Source of the DNA: a virus
IMG/VR virus record: IMGVR_UViG_3300021165_001687
Coordinates: 1-20,002 of that record
Direction: 5' to 3' (one strand)
Length of the DNA stretch: 20,002 bases
Shown here in pieces: positions 15,897 to 20,002 of the stretch; position 1 is the first letter of the stretch, and each line of letters begins with the position of its first letter. The position numbers and the translations under genes are program-made. The notes beneath the pieces are model-generated. The model did no database searches, was not told the DNA's origin, and worked only from the letters and a program-made list of their open reading frames with translations.

Positions 15897-17093
15897 ATGT
15901 TATACATTAAGAGGGGACAAACCAATAATATGGTTGTGAGTGTTTCACAACACAAAACGCTTGCTAACCCCTTTTATTTATTTTCATTTCAAAATATTTT
16001 GTCTAATACCTTTGTAAGGTTTTATCCACAAAATACTTCCACAAATACAGACAGGTATGACCAGTTCACCTTTGTGGAAACAGCCACCCCACTATCGGGT
16101 CAAACACCACCACAAGAAACTTTTGAATACGAGGGACAATACTATTATTCAATTTATGAAATGGTTAGTTCAGCAACGACAAATCCCCAATATGCTACGA
16201 GTAAATTAGAAGAGGGTAGAGCATTTGTTTCGGGTCAAACAGTCGGTAGTTTTTACCCTGATACTTTTATCAGTGACAATGAAATTAATGAAAACTATAT
16301 CTTCTTAAGTGACCCTGAAGAGCGTTTGTTTGTAACCCCATCAGTAACCCCTTCACCAACCCCCACGCCTTCTATAACCCCGACAATAACAAGTACACCC
16401 ACAACCACTCCAAGCCACACACCAACAACAACACCAACAACAACCTTGACAAGCACCCCAACACATACACCAACACCTTCACCTACCACACCAGTTTCAT
16501 TACTTACTTTCAATGTTTTTTCAGGTCAAAGTCAGTATTTGGCTTGTAATAGTGGAACATCTGTTACAATATACGCACAAGATTTAGGTAACTGTGGGGG
16601 TTGTGCTCCACTGACCTGTTGGGCTTGTCTTACAACAAGTCAATTTGTTTACGCTAATTCAGGTTTGACTGAATATGTGACTGATGGTTTCTATATGAAT
16701 TATATGAGCCCACCTTCAAGTAACCCTGGTATTTGGAGAATATATGACAGTAAACCACAGGGTGGTGGATTTGCTGGTGGTTGTGTTCCGTCGCCTTCAC
16801 CAACTCCTTCATCACCTGCTAACCATCCATACTCTTGGACAGGTTATGTTTCACCAGACAGTTATTGTGAGGCCTTCAGTGGAACAAATAGGTCTGTTGT
16901 AACCCTTTATGGTAATGACAGTTGCTTTGATAACAATCTCGTTTTCTTTGATAGTCCTTCAGGTGGTAATTCAACTAACTTGTTTGGAAACTACGCATTT
17001 CAGGGATGTGGTGGTGGTAACCCTTGGCTTGGTATGATAGCAGATTATGACGGTAGGGTTCAGGTATATGCGTTAATTAGTGCTTTTTGTTAA
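15897..17093 (+). CDS. Virion protein with Pro/Thr linkers and two Cys-framed modules
   Basis: The 398-residue protein has a conserved phage N-terminal domain (residues 1-145: YIKRGQTNNMVVSVS, NPFYLFSFQN, RYDQFTFVE, YYYSIYEM) that I recognise from structural proteins of environmental phages. It is followed by a 55-residue Pro/Thr linker (146-200). Module B (about 201-296) carries LACNSGTSVTIYAQDL, several Cys, LTEYVTDGFYM and a closing GGC. A short PSPSPTPSSP linker leads to module C (about 311-398), with YCEAFSGTNRSVVTLYG, LVFFDSPSGG, LFGNYAF and a final AFC. Modules B and C share an outline with the last module of the 1137-residue tail protein. It is likely a surface-displayed binding protein; the ligand is unknown. 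Confidence 0.55.
   Translation: MLYIKRGQTNNMVVSVSQHKTLANPFYLFSFQNILSNTFVRFYPQNTSTNTDRYDQFTFVETATPLSGQTPPQETFEYEGQYYYSIYEMVSSATTNPQYATSKLEEGRAFVSGQTVGSFYPDTFISDNEINENYIFLSDPEERLFVTPSVTPSPTPTPSITPTITSTPTTTPSHTPTTTPTTTLTSTPTHTPTPSPTTPVSLLTFNVFSGQSQYLACNSGTSVTIYAQDLGNCGGCAPLTCWACLTTSQFVYANSGLTEYVTDGFYMNYMSPPSSNPGIWRIYDSKPQGGGFAGGCVPSPSPTPSSPANHPYSWTGYVSPDSYCEAFSGTNRSVVTLYGNDSCFDNNLVFFDSPSGGNSTNLFGNYAFQGCGGGNPWLGMIADYDGRVQVYALISAFC
16332..16496 (+). repeat. Pro/Thr linker repeat
   Basis: This low-complexity run of ACN and CCN codons encodes 55 residues that are almost only Pro, Thr and Ser. It is the longest such linker in the window. Slippage or recombination among these tracts could change linker length. 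Confidence 0.85.
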
Positions 17094-17109
17094 GTGTAAA
17101 AGTCAAAGA

Positions 17110-17127
17110 AATAATATTTAGAAATAG
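17110..17127 (+). promoter_or_regulatory. AATAATATTTAG box before the portal gene
   Basis: AATAATATTTAGAAATAG abuts the ATG at 17128 and matches the box at 8584-8601 at 16 of 18 positions with identical spacing. Confidence 0.4.
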
Positions 17128-18216
17128 ATGAGTACAGAAATAAAAAGTTTCCAATTTGAGACAGTTCAATTACCTACTTTTGAAGAAATAATTAAAAGTA
17201 GAGATTGGGTATTTTTTGGTGGGGATAACTTATGGCCTCAACATAGTGTTCAATTATACAATTATTCAAGTATCAACAGAGCCTGTATAAACGCTAAAAG
17301 AGATGCGGTATGGGGAAAACAACTTTTGGTTGACGGTGTTGATGCTAATTTGGTGATGGCTAATTCAAGTCAAACCTTAAGAGAAGTATACAACAAAGCC
17401 GCTATGGATTTGGTATTACACAATGGATTTTCATTGAATACCGTATTAAGACAAGACAGGGAAGGTATTAGTGAATTTTACCACATTGACTTTACCAAAA
17501 TTAGAAGTGGTAAGACAGACATTTTTGACCTTGTAAAAGATTTTTATTATTGTACTGATTGGAGTAACATTAGATTATACAAGCCAAGGATTTTACCAGC
17601 CTTTAATCTTAACGCTGAAGAACCATCACAAGTTTGGTATTACAAAAATTACCAACCCGCTCAAACTTACTATCCTATTAACGATTGGATTGGTGCCAGA
17701 GTTTCTTGTGAAATTGATATTAACATCAAAAACTTTCACCTACAAAACTTACAGAACGGATTTTTCGGTTCTGTATTAATCGCTATGAATAATGGTATTC
17801 CAAGTGAAGAAGAGCGTGAAATGATATACAGACATTTGGTTGACAAGTATGGTGGAAGTAACCACGCTGGTTCAATTTATTTGACCTTCAGTGATGATAA
17901 AGAACACGAGCCAACAATAACCCCCATTGGAATAAATAATAGTGATACTTTTTATTCTGTATTAGATGAACAGATTAGAAATGTCGTGTTAACATCTCAT
18001 AGGATAACCAGCCCAAAATTAGTCGGTATTGAGACGCCAGGACAATTAGGCAGTAAAGATGAAATTATGGAAGGTTGGGCACACTTTTTAGCAACGGTTA
18101 TTGTTCCACTACAGGAACAGATTATTGTAGAGTTTGAAAAGATATTATTTTTAAGGGATAAAAGACCCCATAAAATTACTGTTGTTCAAAACGACATTTT
18201 ATTACCAGGAGAATAA
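17128..18216 (+). CDS. Portal protein
   Basis: The 362-residue protein would form the dodecameric ring at the capsid vertex through which DNA enters and leaves. Portal-like features are FGGDNLWPQHSVQLYNYSSINRACINAKRDAVWGKQL near the N-terminus, a central YKNYQPAQTYYPINDWIGARVSCEIDI, then NGIPSEEEREMIYRHLVDKYGG, a central SDTFYSVLDEQIRNVVLTSHRITSPKL (typical of the clip/stem region), and EIMEGWAHFLATVIVPLQEQI. It is on the short side for a portal but has both wing and stem-like segments. Its TAA overlaps the ATG of the adaptor gene (TAATG), coupling the two neck components. Its position after the capsid and fibre genes, not before them, is unusual. Confidence 0.78.
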   Translation: MSTEIKSFQFETVQLPTFEEIIKSRDWVFFGGDNLWPQHSVQLYNYSSINRACINAKRDAVWGKQLLVDGVDANLVMANSSQTLREVYNKAAMDLVLHNGFSLNTVLRQDREGISEFYHIDFTKIRSGKTDIFDLVKDFYYCTDWSNIRLYKPRILPAFNLNAEEPSQVWYYKNYQPAQTYYPINDWIGARVSCEIDINIKNFHLQNLQNGFFGSVLIAMNNGIPSEEEREMIYRHLVDKYGGSNHAGSIYLTFSDDKEHEPTITPIGINNSDTFYSVLDEQIRNVVLTSHRITSPKLVGIETPGQLGSKDEIMEGWAHFLATVIVPLQEQIIVEFEKILFLRDKRPHKITVVQNDILLPGE

Positions 18217-18806
18217 TGGGAGTTTTACTTGTATCATCCGCCAAATTAAAAGCGTTCAGTCAGGTTAACGACAATGTAGATGATGCCCTGCTTTTGAGCA
18301 GCATTCAGGTTAGTCAGGACATAGGCTTGCAAACTCTACTCTCAACGACCTTCTACCAACATATCTTAAATGCGGTTCAAACAAACACACTGACAAACGC
18401 TGAAGATACATTGTTACAAGATTACATACAACCTTACTTATTGTGGAGAAGTGTTTGGGAAGCACTACCTACCATCTTTATGCGTATAATGAATAAGTCA
18501 GTTATAGTTGGACAAACAGAACAGGGAAACCCTATAGACCAAAGACAACTTACTTATTTAAGAAATGTTCATCAGGATAGATGGGGTTTTTACGCACAAA
18601 GATTGATGGATTATATTAAAAATAATCCTGCTGATTTTCCATTATATTTTTCTTGGAACAGCACAGACGGAATGCCCCCATCCAAAGAAAACTATTTTGG
18701 TGGTATTCATATCAGTCCTGGTAGAAGAAGATTACCGCCAGTTGGTGTTAGAGGTTGGGCTGACCCTACAGGTCCTAACTGTTGTAGTGACGATGTAAGT
18801 TATTAA
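18216..18806 (+). CDS. Head-tail adaptor / connector protein
   Basis: The 196-residue, mainly helical protein fits the head-tail adaptors of Bacteroidota phages. It has an N-terminal SSAKLKAFSQVNDNVDDALLLSSIQVSQDIGLQTLL segment and a DYIQPYLLWRSVWEALPTIF helix typical of these adaptors, then QLTYLRNVHQDRWGFYAQRLMDYIK. The C-terminal tail (FGGIHISPGRRRLPPVG) is Gly/Pro/Arg-rich and may contact the portal. The start overlaps the portal stop and has AGGAG a few bases upstream, one of the few good Shine-Dalgarno sequences here. Translational coupling to the portal agrees with a role in the neck. Confidence 0.65.
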   Translation: MGVLLVSSAKLKAFSQVNDNVDDALLLSSIQVSQDIGLQTLLSTTFYQHILNAVQTNTLTNAEDTLLQDYIQPYLLWRSVWEALPTIFMRIMNKSVIVGQTEQGNPIDQRQLTYLRNVHQDRWGFYAQRLMDYIKNNPADFPLYFSWNSTDGMPPSKENYFGGIHISPGRRRLPPVGVRGWADPTGPNCCSDDVSY

Positions 18807-18809
18807 AGT

Positions 18810-19109
18810 ATGGATTTGATAGAAACAATTATTTTAGGATTAGTAAGTAGTGTCACGGGTTTTGTGACTTACTTTGTTGGATATAATAGAAGTAAGAAAG
18901 AAACTGAAACGGTACATCTTGACAACTTACAAAAAAGTATTGAAATTTATCAAACAATTATAGAGGACTTAAAAAAGGAATTGACTGACCTAAATGGTAA
19001 GGTTGATAGTTTAAGTAAAAAAGTTGATGAATTGTTACTTGAAAACCACAATCTTAAATTAACCATTAGTAAAACCACTCGTGCCAATACCAAAACCAAA
19101 ACCGACTGA
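18810..19109 (+). CDS. Small membrane-anchored coiled-coil protein
   Basis: The 99-residue product has one N-terminal hydrophobic segment (residues about 3-25, LIETIILGLVSSVTGFVTYFVGY), a short basic patch (NRSKK), a heptad-rich coiled coil from about residue 35 to 85 (LKKELTDLNGKVDSLSKKVDELL), and a basic tail with TKTKT. Inner-membrane anchoring with the coiled coil on the basic, cytoplasmic side is likely. It could be a holin-like or i-spanin-like lysis component, or an assembly factor at the membrane; none of these can be proven. It begins 3 nt after the adaptor gene, and its end overlaps the next small gene by 29 nt. Confidence 0.5.
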   Translation: MDLIETIILGLVSSVTGFVTYFVGYNRSKKETETVHLDNLQKSIEIYQTIIEDLKKELTDLNGKVDSLSKKVDELLLENHNLKLTISKTTRANTKTKTD

Positions 19110-19221
19110 AGACCAAAGAAGGTTTATTTCCCGCTGTATCAAAGAAATTCACAAGGAATATGATAGAGCACAAACAATAGCAATTTGTTATACTAATTGG
19201 AGGGAAAGAAATAAGAAATAA
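19081..19221 (+). CDS. Microprotein with phage FISRC...AICY motif
   Basis: This 46-codon gene starts at GTG, the only plausible start, since a TAA closes the frame at 19060-19062. The product begins PIPKPKPTEDQRRFISRCI and ends QTIAICYTNWRERNKK. This 'P.PKP.E...FI.RC......AICY..W' pattern is one I know as a short conserved segment associated with phage head proteases and portal neighbourhoods. Here it stands alone. The two cysteines (19 and 36) are well placed for metal or disulfide pairing. It overlaps the upstream gene by 29 nt in another frame. The function is unknown; the conserved motif makes real coding likely. Confidence 0.65.
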   Translation: MPIPKPKPTEDQRRFISRCIKEIHKEYDRAQTIAICYTNWRERNKK

Positions 19222-19247
19222 CCCCCTTTATTTCAATTCTAAAGGAC

Positions 19248-19499
19248 TTAAATGTCCCTACCATATCTTTCCTTCACCCGCTCCCTGAACTGTTCGTATA
19301 CGGGTTTTTCAATATCATACCCAAGTTCGTGTAATATAAGTTTTGAATATGCTTCAAAGTGAGCATCTTGTGGCAACCAAGTACCGTTGTTTCTTAATTC
19401 CAAACAGGGTAAACATCTTTTTGTTATACCTTTAGCATTTTCCTTAAATTCCTGTTCTGGTTTTAGTTCACCACAGGTTATACAAATACGATAGTTCAT
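19248..19499 (-). CDS. Small zinc-ribbon protein, unknown function
   Basis: This is the only clear minus-strand gene. The 83-residue product has two CxxC pairs (Cys6/Cys9 and Cys29/Cys32) in CITCGELKPEQEFKENAKG...CLPC, the zinc knuckle found at the N-terminus of many phage HNH-type or DNA-binding proteins. The C-terminal half is helical (FEAYSKLILHELGYD, then YEQFRERVKERYG). No HNH catalytic triad follows, so it is not evidently a nuclease; a DNA-binding regulator is possible. Its A-rich leader (19500-19530) drives transcription away from the nucleotidyltransferase gene. It converges on the microprotein with 26 nt between stop codons. Confidence 0.6.
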   Translation of the reverse strand: MNYRICITCGELKPEQEFKENAKGITKRCLPCLELRNNGTWLPQDAHFEAYSKLILHELGYDIEKPVYEQFRERVKERYGRDI

Positions 19500-19598
19500 C
19501 TTTTTTTTAGTTTAGATATATTTATTAAATAGGGGGGTAAGGTTATTTATTCTATTCTTATTGGTTTTCTTTTCAGTGAGCCCCCCTTTTATTAAGTT
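19500..19598. promoter_or_regulatory. Divergent intergenic region with long-loop G/C inverted repeat
   Basis: This 99-bp region separates the divergent zinc-ribbon and nucleotidyltransferase genes and must carry start signals for one or both. AGGGGGG (19531-19537) can pair with CCCCCCT (19581-19587) across a pyrimidine-rich 43-nt loop, followed by TTTT. The paired arm ends 11 nt before the ATG at 19599. It could act as a terminator/attenuator for rightward transcription or as a leader structure. No clear -7/-33 Bacteroidota promoter is seen. Confidence 0.4.
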
Positions 19599-19988
19599 AT
19601 GACATTACTACCAGAATATCTACAATTAAAAGGTCCTTTACAAATAAGGAAAAAACCAAATAATCCTAATATTCTTAATTTGTATAAGTGGTATGATGAA
19701 AATAGTCACTTACCTTTATTCCAATACTACGATGTGTTTTTAGTGGGTTCTATGTTACAAGATATAGATTACCCCAACGACATAGATATAATCGTTCAGG
19801 GGTCAAATAAATACCCAAATTACATATACCTTGACCTTGTTGAAGCAGCCAAGATTGGTATGATAGATTATGGACTACCATTGGATATTCTTTATTGTCC
19901 TGATATAAGTTTTTTTGACCTTGAAGTGATTAAAGAAAACCAAAGGGAATTTAAGGCTTATAGTTTTTATGACTTTGCCCAAATGTAG
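19599..19988 (+). CDS. Nucleotidyltransferase-fold protein
   Basis: The 129-residue protein carries the pol-beta-type nucleotidyltransferase signature: VFLVGSMLQDIDYPNDIDIIV gives G-S, nine residues, D-I-D, and a third candidate metal-binding acid follows in LPLDILY. The size and single domain fit a minimal nucleotidyltransferase. Such enzymes transfer nucleotides to proteins, RNA or small molecules; the substrate here is unknown, and no HEPN partner is adjacent. It follows a divergent control region and is outside the structural operon, so it may act in host takeover or defence interaction. Its stop codon lies in the loop of a perfect inverted repeat. Confidence 0.68.
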   Translation: MTLLPEYLQLKGPLQIRKKPNNPNILNLYKWYDENSHLPLFQYYDVFLVGSMLQDIDYPNDIDIIVQGSNKYPNYIYLDLVEAAKIGMIDYGLPLDILYCPDISFFDLEVIKENQREFKAYSFYDFAQM

Positions 19989-20002
19989 TCAAAGTCATAA
20001 AA
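19965..20002. repeat. 13-bp perfect inverted repeat at the end of the window
   Basis: TTTTATGACTTTG (19965-19977) is exactly complementary to CAAAGTCATAAAA (19990-20002), with a 12-nt loop that contains the nucleotidyltransferase stop codon. On the minus strand the stem is followed by at least one more T, so it could terminate transcription arriving from the right. The last base of the window is the last base of the arm. Confidence 0.8.

Noticed and set aside
16332-17093. Cys-rich C-terminal modules as targets of a diversity-generating retroelement
   Set aside because: No reverse transcriptase gene and no template/variable repeat pair is visible in the window.
19190-19235. Terminator between the convergent genes (GGAGGG and CCCCCTTT)
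   Set aside because: The arms mismatch inside a short stem and the loop is long; it is too weak to call.
19541-19586. Pyrimidine tract followed by CAG resembling a eukaryotic splice acceptor
   Set aside because: The context is a phage intergenic region; the tract is only the loop of a possible hairpin.
1-20002. CRISPR array, insertion sequence, integrase or rRNA/tRNA genes
   Set aside because: Nothing with regular spaced repeats, transposase or integrase motifs, or RNA-gene structure was found on either strand.

Overview
The window is almost entirely the structural-gene region of a tailed double-stranded DNA phage, with a short stretch of unrelated bacterial DNA at the left edge. The phage part (about 655-20002) is AT-rich, densely packed and nearly all on the + strand. 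Its virion proteins have the sequence style of phages of Bacteroidota (flavobacteria-like hosts), for example the HK97-fold capsid type with a C..VN..LCP..L..YW motif and the tail protein with an FSxSFxVPG N-terminus. Start regions are A/T-rich with few Shine-Dalgarno sequences, which also fits Bacteroidota. The host and the environmental (probably aquatic) origin are inferences.

Layout. 1-~655: 5' part of a bacterial FAD-dependent oxidoreductase, cut off at an abrupt join. 652-1140: tail-completion-like protein, probably missing its N-terminus. 1137-6439: two large tail/baseplate proteins whose start and stop codons overlap; the second ends in a chain of small cysteine-rich modules joined by Pro/Thr linkers. 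6459-8573: tape measure protein. 8602-11163: 853-residue multidomain head protein ending in an XkdF-like maturation protease. 11179-12963: scaffold/decoration-like protein and major capsid protein. 12992-13534: tail-tube-like protein, followed by the only clear rho-independent terminator. 13592-17093: four fibre/adhesin-type genes, two with Pro/Thr linkers. 17128-18806: portal and head-tail adaptor. 18810-19221: small membrane-anchored coiled-coil protein and an overlapping 46-codon microprotein. 19248-19499 (minus strand): zinc-ribbon protein. 19599-19988: nucleotidyltransferase-fold protein, with a 13-bp perfect inverted repeat at its stop codon and at the end of the window.

How it works together. 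The genes build a capsid (portal, maturation protease, scaffold, major capsid), connect it to a tail (adaptor, tail completion, tail tube, tape measure, baseplate) and decorate the particle with several receptor-binding or display proteins. The large terminase, tail sheath, lysis and replication genes are not visible here.

The most striking non-gene signals are: (1) the phage part appears to contain no GATC, AGCT or CATG at all, and synonymous codons are chosen to avoid them, while the 650-bp left fragment has 2, 4 and 2 copies; (2) three separated genes share Pro/Thr linkers and related cysteine-framed modules, which looks like an exchangeable virion display system; (3) a strong terminator sits only 16 nt before the first fibre gene; (4) a recurring AATAATATTTAG-type box lies upstream of several morphogenesis genes. 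All counts were made by eye.
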